Below the pieces are notes generated by a model. The model ran no database searches and was not told where the DNA came from. It worked only from the letters and a program-made list of their open reading frames with translations. Source: Strongylocentrotus purpuratus (lineage: Eukaryota; Echinodermata; Echinoidea; Camarodonta; Strongylocentrotidae). Taken from it: a stretch of DNA of 64,000 nucleotides. A program made the translations under genes and the position numbers. Within the stretch, counting starts at the first letter, position 1. Each line of letters starts with the position of its first letter. This document shows positions 26,501 to 33,769 of this stretch, one piece after another. The stretch spans positions 22,375,890-22,439,889 of the forward strand of contig NW_022145594.1 of the NCBI RefSeq assembly GCF_000002235.5, in the 5' to 3' direction.

Positions 26501-29500
26501 TTGATAGTTGTGATACCAGGTTGGTAGTCTCCTATCTCTCATGTAGAGTTGCGATTGATATCAACTCTTTGTAAGACGGGGCCGTGGTTGGAAAATAAAT
26601 ACTTATTTCTAAATAATGCTACATCTGTGCTTGGAGAATTGATCGATCAAGATAATATTGTATTTTCAGCTTTAGAGAATAGAGAGGGGCCTCCGTCGGT
26701 TCATATCAATAATTATAATAATTATAGTGCTTATATAGCGCCTAACACTTACTTTATCAGAAATCTCTAAGCGCTCTACAAATAATGCAGCATATTTACC
26801 CTAGCTTTAGCAATGCAGCTGTTACGCGCGCTGCGTTTCAAGGAATAATTCCTATCAGGTACCCATTATGGTGACAATCACCAAAATCGTGTAAATTGAG
26901 TATTATCCGGGGATTATCCGCAAAATCAAGTCTCTCATATTTCTATGTGCCGGCATTTATGCGAACTAATACTCTAAAAGTAAATGTTAAATAGGTTATA
27001 GACGTTTAATATACGAAACGTGTACAGTAACCAATGAAATATAACTAATTATATACCTCATTTAAGAAATCCAGCCATCTGATTGGTCGAAATTGCATTC
27101 ATAAACTTTAACTATTCCGGTAAAATTCCCGGTAAAATTCCAAGCCCATGTAATAGTTCCAAAAATATTTCTAAAATCCCAGTTACCATGGTAACTGGGA
27201 AAATAGTTCAGTCTCGGTGAAATACCCTTAGGTTCACATGTTAAAAAATGGTCTGAGCGATCGAGGATACCGTAGGTGTGCGATGAATTGGTCGGTAATT
27301 TCAATACAATTTAATCTCGATCGATCTTACCGACAATTTTATCTTGCATTGTTGACATGAAGACGAAAATAAAGTTTCAAAAACAACATCTGCCGATAGA
27401 TCTTGATCTAAGTTCGTGCCAATGCATTGCAAAAGTAAAAGAAGGGCTCGTTTAATGGAGCTGCCGCGAAGCATCCAGCACGCGAAGCCGTTTTCAATCC
27501 ATTTTAATGTATACATAAGAGAAAACTGCTAAGTAAGGTATCAGTGTGCGATGGCCGACCGGTCTAAGTCTGTGATTCTAGTCACATCATCGTTGGTACG
27601 CAAGAGATCGAATCCCATCAGACAAAAATTATCTTTTATTTTTTATTTTTTAGTCTACTCTCAAAGATACACTCATAAAAAAAAACGTGCAGATAAACTA
27701 GATAAAGGCAAAGGTGGTGTCATAAGTTGACTTTTTTTTCGGCATATAAAAGTATTAATGACTGCTTTAATATTCGAGAAATAGTTGTTTTTATACGCTC
27801 TCGGGAAGGTTAGAATTGGGCTATTGCCCTCGGCACGCCTCGGGCAATAGCACAATTCTAACCTTCCCCTTGAGCGTATAAAAACAACTATTTCTCTCAA
27901 AGCAGTCTTTAATACTATATTATCATGAAGTAGATTTCGGGTTCTAGGCTATTAATAAACGAATCGTGTACAGTTGGGGTATGCAACATGCTTAACAGTT
28001 CTGTTAACGTGCTCTGTCTGAGAACCAAACATGAAATCAAATATTAGAAAAAATAAAAACATGAATATCAAATCAGCAAAGGAAACAAAAATAATATGTG
28101 ATTTTTTCTGTATCGATTCTTCCACGCTTATCCGAGAATGGTCAAGATTGAAGAAATTATGTATGTCTGGATTAATATTTGTAAGGGATTATACTTGCAG
28201 AGAAAGGAAAATTACAAGTGCAACGTTTCACTTACTCCTGTCCTGTTAGTCGACGGATTAGGCTTGTCTTCCCAACACCCGCCGGACCAACTACCATTAT
28301 TCGAGATCTGTTCCACGGGGCCGTTCCATTCGTAATCGCTTCTTCCGCGTCAATCTTCGTTTGCCCTAAAAGAAATTATATATGATTACGTTAAGGTGAA
28401 ACGTAAAAACACCACAAGAGGCTTTAGGCCCTAACGCTCACCTGAGCTAATTTGAGCTTTAGAATATGGTGTCCTTGTTTTTAGAAAGGAAACTTTTTTG
28501 TTTAAGGCCTATCTGGCATAGCATAGCATTCGATATATGAAACCGGTAATGAACAGTGCTTCGAAATAAATGTGCATTTTGCCACCAACGAACATTCAAT
28601 ATATCAAACTAATCACAAGCATTTTCCAAGGGTTTTCAATCTATACAAAAAAATATTGTAGACAAAAAACATGTAAACATTAATTATACTATATTCAAAA
28701 ATTATATGACATACTTTCACAACAGCGAAGTTTCCTATTAACAAATTTTAAAAACATTATATTTTCAACAGCTTTGTTTAATACAGAAAGACTAAATATT
28801 GGCATTCTATCAAATTCCATAACAAAATATATACTTTTTATTGTTCCAATGATACTGTTTCCAAAATGTAATGTATGTTGGGGGAAACGCGTATGGTAAA
28901 ACCGGTCACTCAAAGATTGTTTCTTTTTTGAGCCACTTCACGATCATTTTAAAGCGCAATTCGTTTAAGCCTTTAATACCATATTAAATAACACGTAAGG
29001 CCATGCATCTCAGATTTAACATTGTTAAACGATGTCTTTAACAAAAGAGATGAGTTTTAATTATCTTTTGAAGGTATTGCGAGACTGCTGGTTACGATGA
29101 GGTGTGGGCAGGTTATTCAACTGTTTTGGAGGAGCAGTTGTGAAGGTTGTGTCACCAAGTGTGATTATTATCTTGGAAGAAGTGCCTTGAGACGAGCTAA
29201 GGGAGTAGCGGGATAGCGGTCTGATAGTTATGAGTTCAGATAGGTAGGCCAGACCGTGGATGCATTTCAAGGTGAGAATACGTACGTTGCATTCTAAAAT
29301 TATCTCTTATTAGTTCATATTTCACATCATTGATACGACAAATTTTATGAAAAACAACTATGATATTATTCATTAAAATACAAAATTCTCTGGAAATGTC
29401 AATCCGTTAAGTTGAAAATTGACCTTAAGTAAAATCAGACTATTGGTAAATTATGACAGTGAAAAATTGAGATTTAATTCTCAATCTTTAACATTGGTGA

Positions 29501-30203
29501 AGAGATAAGATTAAACTGTATGCCTTTATATATTTGTATTAATTGACACGTCAACACTGTTACATTCCCACATAATTAGCAAACAAGTGTTTATGTACCA
29601 TGTCTACCTATCTAGGACTAGATGAAACCATCCTGGACAAGATAGCCAAAAAACGACTGCGATTCTTTGGCCACATCAACAGGATGAGACCATCACGATA
29701 CCCAAAGATACTCCTAACTTCAAATATTCATGGTGATAGACCCCGGAGCAGACCAGCCAAGAAATGGCTTGATTGTGTAAAGGCTGATTGTGCTAATAGA
29801 TGTCTGGGATGCCTCACAGAAGCGACCAGAACGTCACAAGATAGGAAGATCTGGCTTGAGGTCATGAAGCAGAAGCCATCACACATCTCCCAGATGGTGC
29901 GGAAGGCTTAGGTCAGGTAGGTCAGGTCTACCTAGTGACCAAAGCCAGTATTAACCAGTTCAGCTTTCAAATTGTCCTCAACTATTGTTCTTACCCTCGA
30001 CACCATTTCCGAAGCATCTGCAAAGGGCAAATGTGTTCTAAAGCGCATCGATATGCCTTTACATCATTGAAGCGAGTAATATCTGTAGCGTTGAATCCTA
30101 GCTTCTTTCCTGAAATATTGACGTCTTCCCCGGTAACATGCTTAGTCGTCCCCAAAATATCGTCAGAAACGACGTCCGTGTTGTAATTTATTTTGCCAAC
30201 GTA
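4358..30203 (-). CDS. ROCO-family GTPase gene with N-terminal Death-like domain (Death-Roc-COR), partial
   Basis: A multi-exon host gene on the minus strand. From the 5' end it shows a Death-domain-like exon (29995-30203), a P-loop exon (28236-28365, motif GPAGVGKTS), a possible small exon (23240-23298), then exons at 21782-21979 (Roc switch region, WDFGGQE), 20785-20889, 16335-16511, 15801-15911, 8823-8957 and about 4358-4537 (COR). The last six join in phase 0 at consensus GT/AG sites. ROCO proteins (LRRK, MFHAS1, DAPK1 relatives) are signalling GTPases in which COR mediates dimerisation; a Death domain would suggest a link to apoptosis or innate immune adaptors. Phases do not match between the Death, P-loop and switch exons, so at least one or two small exons are missing. 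No C-terminal end is found, so the gene probably continues past the left edge. Whether it is expressed is unknown. Confidence 0.8.
4700..5000. repeat. AT-rich simple sequence and a SINE-type tail
   Basis: A run of aataata-like sequence (4720-4835) is followed by 'tttttatagagcacatatctacagcgcaaggtgctcaaggcgctcc'-like sequence. This 'tatagcgc ... aggcgct' pattern is shared with the tails near 26.7 kb, 30.25 kb and 40.85 kb and is typical of SINE-related repeats in marine animals. No tRNA head is visible here. Confidence 0.4.
5113..5345 (+). repeat. tRNA-derived SINE (class I tRNA-like head)
   Basis: The A box (TAGCTCAGTCGGTAGAGC) and B box (GGGTTCGAAACC) sit in the geometry of a class I tRNA. 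They are followed by a body with GTGTCCTTTGGTAAGGCATTAATCC and a CA-rich tail (ccaccaccacaacaaaaag). It lies in the intron between the 4358-4537 and 8823-8957 exons of the ROCO gene. The body motif matches the SINE at 0.4 kb although the head is a different tRNA class. An open frame runs through it but is not a gene. Confidence 0.85.
5860..6300 (-). mobile_element. LINE reverse transcriptase fragment
   Basis: On the minus strand the frames read LSHICNISLISSGE, then LKIAKINPVYKK and IGNYRPISIL, then after a frameshift QYGFR and GIFMDLSKPFN. These are reverse transcriptase motifs 1-2 through A of a non-LTR element. Endonuclease, the YADD motif and the 3' end are missing. The fragment is intronic in the ROCO gene and carries several stops and frameshifts, so it is long dead. 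Confidence 0.75.
6301..7550. other. No gene seen
   Basis: Intronic AT-rich sequence with one C run (about 6823-6839). A 98-codon minus-strand frame at 6855-7151 shows no domain or splice context and is not called. Confidence 0.5.
7848..8104. mobile_element. Short inverted-repeat element inside the 7.6-8.4 kb repeat
   Basis: The ends are ATGTTTAGCGTC (near 7850) and its complement GACGCTAAACAT (near 8091-8102), about 250 bp apart. Between them are a T run of about 22 and a GA-rich stretch. The repeat family is interrupted here and resumes after the right end, which supports an insertion. No target duplication could be fixed. Confidence 0.45.
8823..8957 (-). CDS. ROCO gene exon: Roc-COR linker / start of COR
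   Basis: The acceptor is 'tattttgcag' followed by GTG; the donor is GAG followed by GTAAGC. The 45-codon peptide contains VNEIQDRIDGLIKDSKYM, then PKPVRWRTFLTEIEG. 'Helix ... P..W..f..e' is the usual opening of the COR region after the Roc domain. It is in phase 0 at both ends and sits 4.3 kb upstream of the next COR exon. Confidence 0.85.
10370..11300 (-). mobile_element. LINE 3' fragment (C-terminus of reverse transcriptase ORF)
   Basis: The minus-strand frame reads LQKLQNRAGRIILQV, then LDWETLKSRRRRHMCSLLFK, LAPKYMTDKF and later RTFLYRGSVLYNELP. This is the C-terminal tail typical of non-LTR ORF2 (kLQNrA ... lkw.sl..Rr ... WN.LP). It ends at 10848 in NYFDI and a stop. About 480 bp of AT-rich 3' UTR follows to near 10370. 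It is 5'-truncated and intronic in the ROCO gene. Confidence 0.85.
11519..15037. mobile_element. Foldback-type element: 3.5 kb near-perfect palindrome
   Basis: The left arm (about 11709-13240) and right arm (about 13440-15037) are near-identical reverse complements over roughly 1.5 kb. Both outer ends read AGCCCCTTTCACACCGGATC in mirror image. Arms carry tandem words of the type gcgtaggcttggcgta / gcgtagagttgcgtag at their outer and inner ends, with a unique 1.1 kb middle. The roughly 190-bp loop (13248-13437) is an inverted copy of a block lying just outside the left arm (11519-11709). Long arms made of subrepeats and no transposase fit a foldback (Galileo-like) element. Small open frames in the arms occur as mirror pairs and are not genes. 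Confidence 0.8.
15801..15911 (-). CDS. ROCO gene exon: C-terminal part of Roc
   Basis: The acceptor 'tttatacgcag' precedes TTG; the donor is GAA followed by GTAAGT. The 37-codon peptide reads LDSKVQELMDLIG, then VLFPICVIDNQFSQ. 'f.IDN' after a helix is the usual segment at the end of Roc, just before COR. It is in phase 0 at both ends and joins the 16335 exon without a shift. A 95-codon frame that runs past both borders is intron read-through. Confidence 0.8.
16335..16511 (-). CDS. ROCO gene exon: Roc helix and G4 region
   Basis: The acceptor 'gatatttcag' precedes TTG; the donor is AAG followed by GTAAGG. The 59-codon peptide includes THRTILDLVNFWLMSVYTHA and VLIIGTFSGGES. 'LDyi.fWl.Siht.a' followed by 'vliVGTH.D' is characteristic of Roc. 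Here the G4 position reads GTFSGGE, so the usual THxD guanine-specificity motif is not intact. Phase 0 at both ends. Confidence 0.85.
17355..17575. repeat. Copy 1 of a segment repeated at 53.2 kb, ending in an (AT)n microsatellite
   Basis: The stretch 'attgtgaaagaaa', 'gttgatcat.tagcat', 'gtaagtattggtgtg', 'gtgcaaggtt.tggagtca', 'agtaacaagcact.tacacag' matches 53193-53355 in the same order and orientation over about 170-190 bp. An (AT)n tract follows at about 17531-17575. No coding function is evident in either copy. Confidence 0.6.
17576..18190. other. No gene confirmed
   Basis: A minus-strand frame at 17605-17808 has an acceptor-like 'aactccag' and a donor-like AAG/GTAGTA, giving a peptide of about 50 residues (GKKGILILTESNETYT). 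It would interrupt the continuous Roc reading between the 20785 and 16335 exons, and matches no family I know, so it is not called an exon. Confidence 0.4.
18194..20680 (+). mobile_element. Ty3/gypsy LTR retrotransposon fossil, internal part
   Basis: An old fossil copy in an intron of the ROCO gene, noticeably more GC-rich than its surroundings. Parts recognised in order: a gag-like N-terminal region (about 18.2-18.65 kb), a zinc-knuckle-like Cys/His cluster (about 18.8 kb), an aspartic protease region (about 18.95 kb), reverse transcriptase pieces (about 19.4-20.25 kb) and an RNase H region (about 20.29-20.49 kb). No flanking LTR pair or integrase is seen. It is broken many times over (roughly ten breaks) and internally shortened. 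Confidence 0.8.
20785..20889 (-). CDS. ROCO gene exon: Roc central strand
   Basis: The acceptor is 'attttctttacag' followed by CTT; the donor is CAA followed by GTAAGT. The 35-codon peptide reads LFLSWRALYILVIPLNLELS, then ERAPREEDAENAQKQ. 'h.lFLs.raLYilv..l' directly follows the 'GGQE.yy.tHp' of the previous exon in Roc domains. The join from ...ITHP to LFLSWRALY is in phase 0 and matches the family exactly. Confidence 0.9.
21278..21685. mobile_element. MITE with TTAA target duplication
   Basis: The ends are AGGTAATACAAA and the mirror of AGGTAATGCAAA, flanked on each side by TTAA (21274-21277 and 21686-21689). The length is 408 bp with no coding. TTAA targets point to the piggyBac or Kolobok superfamilies. 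It sits between the 20785 and 21782 exons of the ROCO gene. Confidence 0.6.
21782..21979 (-). CDS. ROCO gene exon: Roc switch I / switch II
   Basis: The acceptor is 'cgttaaatcag' followed by GGA; the donor is CCA followed by GTAAGT. The 66-codon peptide contains NQLVTGGADGSVKVLS, then ELGITYSMWDFGGQEIYYIT. WDFGGQE is the G3 (DxxGQ) motif, and the TGGADGSV stretch stands where Roc switch I lies. The words GGADGSVKV also resemble a WD repeat, but the following Roc motifs decide the call. Phase 0 at both ends. Confidence 0.9.
22040..23239. other. Intron, no gene seen
   Basis: AT-rich sequence. A plus-strand frame of 115 codons at 22852-23199 has no recognisable domain and lies opposite the ROCO gene; I do not support it as a gene. 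Confidence 0.45.
23240..23298 (-). CDS. Possible small ROCO exon
   Basis: The acceptor 'aatgtttgtag' precedes CC; the donor is TCG followed by GTAAGA. With entry phase 1 it gives KDDLVQSIALDRDSRSNRS and leaves in phase 0, as the 21782-21979 exon needs. It lies between the P-loop exon and the switch exon, where Roc requires a short linker. The P-loop exon, however, ends in phase 2, so a direct join is not possible and another exon would be needed. Confidence 0.35.
23300..25160. other. Intron, no gene seen
   Basis: AT-rich sequence with short open frames on both strands and no domain, splice-framed exon or recognised repeat. Confidence 0.45.
25165..25867. mobile_element. Long-TIR MITE, 'AGGCCCGGTCACACAG' family
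   Basis: The left end AGGCCCGGTCACACAG and the right end mirror AGACCCGGTCACACAG are followed on both sides by matching sequence (gacgcatgggg..cgcacggc.agcgcat.ggaaatttgcaatt) for about 90-100 bp, a long TIR. Flanks are TTAA on the left and TTAA overlapping the right end, so the duplication is 3-4 bp of T/A. The interior is rich in gcgcatac and gcgcgct words. No transposase. Same family as 59795-60433 by its ends. Confidence 0.75.
26405..26900 (+). repeat. Poly-T run and SINE-type tail
   Basis: A run of about 25 T at 26412-26436 is followed, at 26705-26790, by 'aattatagtgcttatatagcgcc' and 'ctctaagcgctctacaaat'. That is a widespread SINE tail or body motif in marine animals. No pol III head is visible. 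Confidence 0.4.
26901..27760. other. Intron, no gene seen
   Basis: Short open frames on the minus strand (27062-27304, 27301-27516) lack domains and exon-like borders. Several short mirror words (e.g. 'gttaccatggtaac') occur. Confidence 0.4.
27761..27909. mobile_element. Near-perfect hairpin, small foldback MITE
   Basis: The left arm (gactgcttt.., gagaaatagttgtttttatacgctc, then ggaaggttagaatt and ctattgccc) is mirrored by the right arm with a few changes. The loop lies around 'ggcacgcctcgg'. The arms are about 70 bp. Size and form suggest a hairpin MITE. An open frame through it is an artefact of the symmetry. Confidence 0.65.
28236..28365 (-). CDS. ROCO gene exon: Roc P-loop (G1)
   Basis: The acceptor 'aatttcttttag' precedes GGCAAACG; the donor is CAGGA followed by GTAAGT. 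The peptide reads QTKIDAEEAITNGTAPWNRS, then RIMVVGPAGVGKTSLIRRLTGQ. GPAGVGKTS fits the Walker A (GxxxxGKS/T) pattern, and 'GvGKTSLirrLtgq' is diagnostic for Roc. Entry is phase 1 and exit phase 2, neither of which matches the flanking exons found, so small exons are missing on both sides. Confidence 0.85.
29040..29290 (-). mobile_element. LINE C-terminal fragment
   Basis: The minus-strand frame reads LKCIHGLAYLSELI, then SSQGTSSK and APPKQLNNLPTPHRN, ending NTFKR and a stop followed by LK.ISF. This corresponds to the end of a non-LTR reverse transcriptase ORF (lhGLAP.YLsel ... AP.lWN.LP ... tFKr.LK). It lies in the intron between the Death-like and P-loop exons. Confidence 0.75.
29590..29930 (+). 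mobile_element. LINE C-terminal fragment, plus strand
   Basis: The frame 29600-29911 reads LDKIAKKRLRFFGHINRM, RYPKILLTSNIHG, then RPAKKWLDCVKADC and TSQDRKIWLEVMKQKPSH. This is the well known C-terminal tail of many non-LTR retrotransposons (rLrwfGHv.Rm ... G.rprGRp.krWldcv). It ends in short gtcaggtag repeats. It is opposite in orientation to the ROCO gene and 65 bp from its Death-like exon. Confidence 0.85.
29995..30203 (-). CDS. ROCO gene exon: Death-like domain
   Basis: The donor is CGAGG followed by GTAAGA at 29995. The peptide includes VVSDDILGTTKHVTGEDVN, then SGKKLGFNATDITRF and LQMLRKWCRG. The pattern 'l..va..vg.dw..Lg.kLG.....I..i ... q.mLrkW' is that of a Death domain. The usual Trp after 'GED' is Val here. 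No clean acceptor is seen upstream; a SINE tail sits at 30240-30315, so the 5' border is only the limit of the open frame. It could be a decayed exon. Confidence 0.6.
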
Positions 30204-30239
30204 TTATGGTAGGATTATACTTTTTTTTTATTTTATTCA

Positions 30240-30870
30240 AAAACGAATAATAATAGTTCAAATTATATAGCGCAGCTACTACATGAATATACTCTACTGC
30301 GCTTAAGACAATGTTTCATTTCGTTACCCCGATAAAGAAGCAGAAATTATGGACAGTAGCGGGGACAAAATGGATACTCAAAGCATGAGTGAAGAACTTG
30401 CCTGACATATCGATAAATCTATCCCCGAAGCTCTGGGCGTGGAATCTATCAACGGTACGATGGACCATGTTGCCAAGAAACAACGAACAAACGGCGGCAA
30501 CGGAGATCAGGCAAGTAACACAGCAGCTATCGATACAATGGAATTGCATATGACGATTACTAACAAAAAATACCATACACTGCTAAAAATATCGGGCAAA
30601 AATTTGCCCAAGCATTGGTCTAATAGTCAACCCAACCAACTGTTGGGTAATAAAGGTTTCATTGAAATTGGGCAACACTATTGCCCAACAAAAGTTGCTT
30701 CTTGCTCAACAGTTGGGCAAGTTAATGTGTCAATTGTTGGGTATAATTATTTGCTCATTCGTTGGGTGGGTTGAAAATGGATTAATTGTTGAGCATTATG
30801 CTTTGCCTATCAAATGGGGAAACTTGCCCAACATTATCCCAACACGCTTCAGCATTGCAAGTGAATGCAT
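30240..30870 (+). repeat. SINE tail, unknown ORF remnant and 'TTGGGCAA' repeat
   Basis: 30240-30315 holds 'aattatatagcgcagctac ... tactgcgctta', a SINE-type tail. 30349-30570 holds a plus-strand frame (MDSSGDKMDTQ, then KKQRTNGGNGDQA) that looks like the start of a low-complexity element ORF, with one stop; I cannot name it. 30575-30855 is dense in ttgggcaa / ttgcccaa words in both orientations, as in a decayed inverted-repeat element. Confidence 0.4.
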
Positions 30871-32278
30871 GGAATAATATAAAACATCACACATGTCTTT
30901 CTTAGGAATACTTTGAAGTCTTTATTAAACCTCAGTATGTAAACAAATAGTTTGCAACACTTCTCATGAAAAGGAATACTTTGACAATGATTTTCATAAA
31001 ATAGTAAATACAACATAATAAAAATATGCTGTTTAGCATTTGTCTCATGCATGATCATTATATAGCAATATCAAACTCACTATATAAATTTGTGATTTTT
31101 GTTTCTTAAAAAAAATGCTTCTTTGCCAAAATGAATGTGACTAAATTACAAACTGTATCTCTCATCAGGAAACATGATTCAAATTTTGTGAAAAAAAAGA
31201 TAAAGGAATGTACCTATATGCTTTGGAGGGGATAACTCATAATATGAAATTTGCATTACACAAATTATGAAATATTAATTTTGTGACATCAGTTCTGGAA
31301 CTTTTCTGACACACCTCATAAATAAAAGAAACTTTAAGTTTGCATTATAACTCAACTATTTGAAAAAAATGTGGTCCATAACAGAGAATAGGGAACCAAT
31401 GCAAGCCTTGGCAATGGAAAAAGTGGTCCAGCCCATAATAGCATTATCAAGCTAATACACACTCATGTCTGATATGGTATATAGCAATGCAAATGAAAAA
31501 ACAAACGAACAATAACAATGCAACAATCATTTTGACTTATGTGCCTTTTACATACAATGAGCTTGCAAAAGTTACGCAACTTTTAAGAACACATATAACG
31601 TTCAACATTTCACTTCTTTCTAACATTTAAAGCAATTATAACACTGTCTCCTGAAATAACTTACATAAAATCTATCACTCATGTTCATGGCATACGTCTC
31701 ATATTTAGTACCTGTTAAAAAAAAAAAACTGTTGCTACTGTTCATCTGTAATTGAAGTTACCACCAGAGTGCAAGATAATACTTTCGTAAGAGTGAAGCA
31801 GAGATGTGTACAATTTCTGGACTTAACTTGGTCTCATATAACTATCTTTAATTAATCGTTCTGTTAATAAGTCCCACTAGAGTACAGGCAGATTTTTGGG
31901 GGCCGAAATATTAACCCTATATAAAGAAGTTGTTATAACAGAAGAATTGAACAGAGTTATAGAACCAAATTAATTCCAAACAATTGTTTAAAGTTTAGTA
32001 GATCTCATTAGCAACCAGTTCCAACGTTTCTGATATTTTGCATGAATGAAGAATATACTATTATAATGACATATACATGTTTGTGAACACTAGAAGTTGT
32101 AGGTTGTAAAACATTTAAATAAGACATGAAAATCTCAGTTATTCTTTTCTTTTAATGCAATGAGTTACAATTTCGCTCGATTATGGTGCCCTCTGACCTC
32201 TGACACATATATTACACAAACCTTTCCTCTCAATTTCAGTTTAAAAAGGAAGATTGTATTTTGTATTTGAATATCAAT
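30871..32278. other. Intergenic, no gene seen
   Basis: AT-rich sequence, about 1.4 kb, between the last ROCO exon found and the Harbinger element. No exon, repeat unit or RNA gene could be recognised. Upstream exons or the promoter of the ROCO gene could lie here but have no visible signature. Confidence 0.4.
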
Positions 32279-32944
32279 GGGTGGTATTCTCGAAAGCGGC
32301 CTAAGTTAAATCAGTGGCCTAAACCTGGTTTAAACCATGGACTATCTTTTTTGCTATTCTCGAAGGTGGCCTAAAGATAAGCCAGGCTTAAATACGTCAT
32401 AGTTCGGCCTAACTTTAGGCGGCTCAGAGGGCAGGTTTAAATACGTCATAGTTCGGCCTAACTTCGCGTGACGTCACTTTTTAGTTAAATCGACTGTCCG
32501 CGGAGAGTGAACGGTAAGTTTTGCATTTGAATTTCTATATTTGATAACAATTTACACTCTTTTGTATGGATAAGCGCTCATGAAAGTTACACCAGCTAAT
32601 AAAATATTTTTGTTACTTTCATGTTGCTGTACTGGTGATAATCTAAAATGCTTTTAACTGAATAAATTTGGGGGAAACTTGGTAAATGTTCACAGTGTTC
32701 GCAGAGCAGTCCCATACGTGCAAATAATTGTCGGTTAACATTTTCATTTCCTGAGATTGAGCAATTTCTTACCGCCAAATACCGGGTAATTTTTTTCTTG
32801 GCACTATTTTACTTTCGTACGCTTATACCATCTTAACATCACCTTAAAAATATCATTGCTAGACGTAGAAACTACTTTTATAGTGGATTTTCGAGACGCT
32901 GTTGCCTAAAAGTGGACTAGCACTAGGCCTAAATCTAGATCTAG

Positions 32945-33042
32945 CTGTCTCTTTCGTTCGTTAGCCTCTGATTTGGTCGGCTCCTCTCTTTCAGGAGCCG
33001 ACCCTACCCAAATCAGAGGCTAACGAACGAAAGAGACAGAAA
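32945..33042. repeat. Near-perfect hairpin inside the Harbinger element
   Basis: The left arm 'ctgtctctttcgttcgttag', then 'cctctgatttgg' and 'cggctcct', is mirrored by the right arm with a loop of about 7 bases (ctctttc). The arms are about 43 bp, with one small length difference near 'gggta'. It may be a small nested MITE. Confidence 0.7.
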
Positions 33043-33429
33043 TTTCGGTCTGGTATCACCTCTGCCTGAGCTGCAGTGCTAGTTGTGGCTGTTGGTGCGA
33101 TCATTTCCTACAGGATGATGATGATTTTCATAACCACCCCCAAGAAAACATTAAAAACAAAAATGTTAGGCCTACTAAGTACTAGACCTAGACCTCTAGC
33201 CGGCTCTAGACTAGATCTTAATTTCATCAATAAGAGTCTAGTCTAGACAGGTCTGATACAAATTGAAAGGAAATGGACAGAAGCTTCCTTTTTTTGACAT
33301 AGGTCTACATTTGCTGATAATGTTACAGTAGTTTAGGCTTATAATACTTGTTAGTAAACTAGACGTCTACAGAGAAATTGTAATTTCTTATCAAATATCA
33401 ACATATTTTTCATCTTGATTTTCTGCTAT

Positions 33430-33760
33430 TTTATTTTCAGGTTCTTTTCAATTGATGCATGGGGATGGAGAAAAAAAGGCCTCTCCCAAGCTATGGTGTC
33501 CCGCCTTGTGAAGTCCATCTCAATAGCCATTGCCAGGAGATGGGAGCAATACATCACAATTCCTTCAGCAAGAGAGGCAGTCCTGCAGAGTGCAGACCCA
33601 ACATGAATTGTATAAATACTGCCATTTCCCTGGCGTTAATATGGTCGGTGCTATTGATTGCACCCACATAGGCATCTCCAAGCCAGTTGGCCCAACACCA
33701 GTTATTTCCTGAACAGGAAAAAATAGATACTCCATTTTTCTTGGAAAGTCTGCTGGTGAG
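33430..33760 (+). pseudogene. Harbinger transposase remnant (HARBI1-like)
   Basis: One frame reads LSQAMVSRLVKSISIAIARRW, then EQYITIPSAREAVLQ and a stop at 33604. Another frame continues ELYKYCHFPGVNMVGAIDCT and HIGISKPVGP, stopping near 33711. In HARBI1-type transposases the order is 'qs.vSrvv..v..aia' then 'FPgviGaiDgtHi.i..P'; the D of GAIDCTH is a catalytic residue. The remaining catalytic D/E region is not recognisable, and the Myb-like second gene usual for Harbinger was not found. 'Ttttattttcag' before the frame is acceptor-like, so the original gene may have been spliced. Confidence 0.75.
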
Positions 33761-33769
33761 TAAAGCTGT

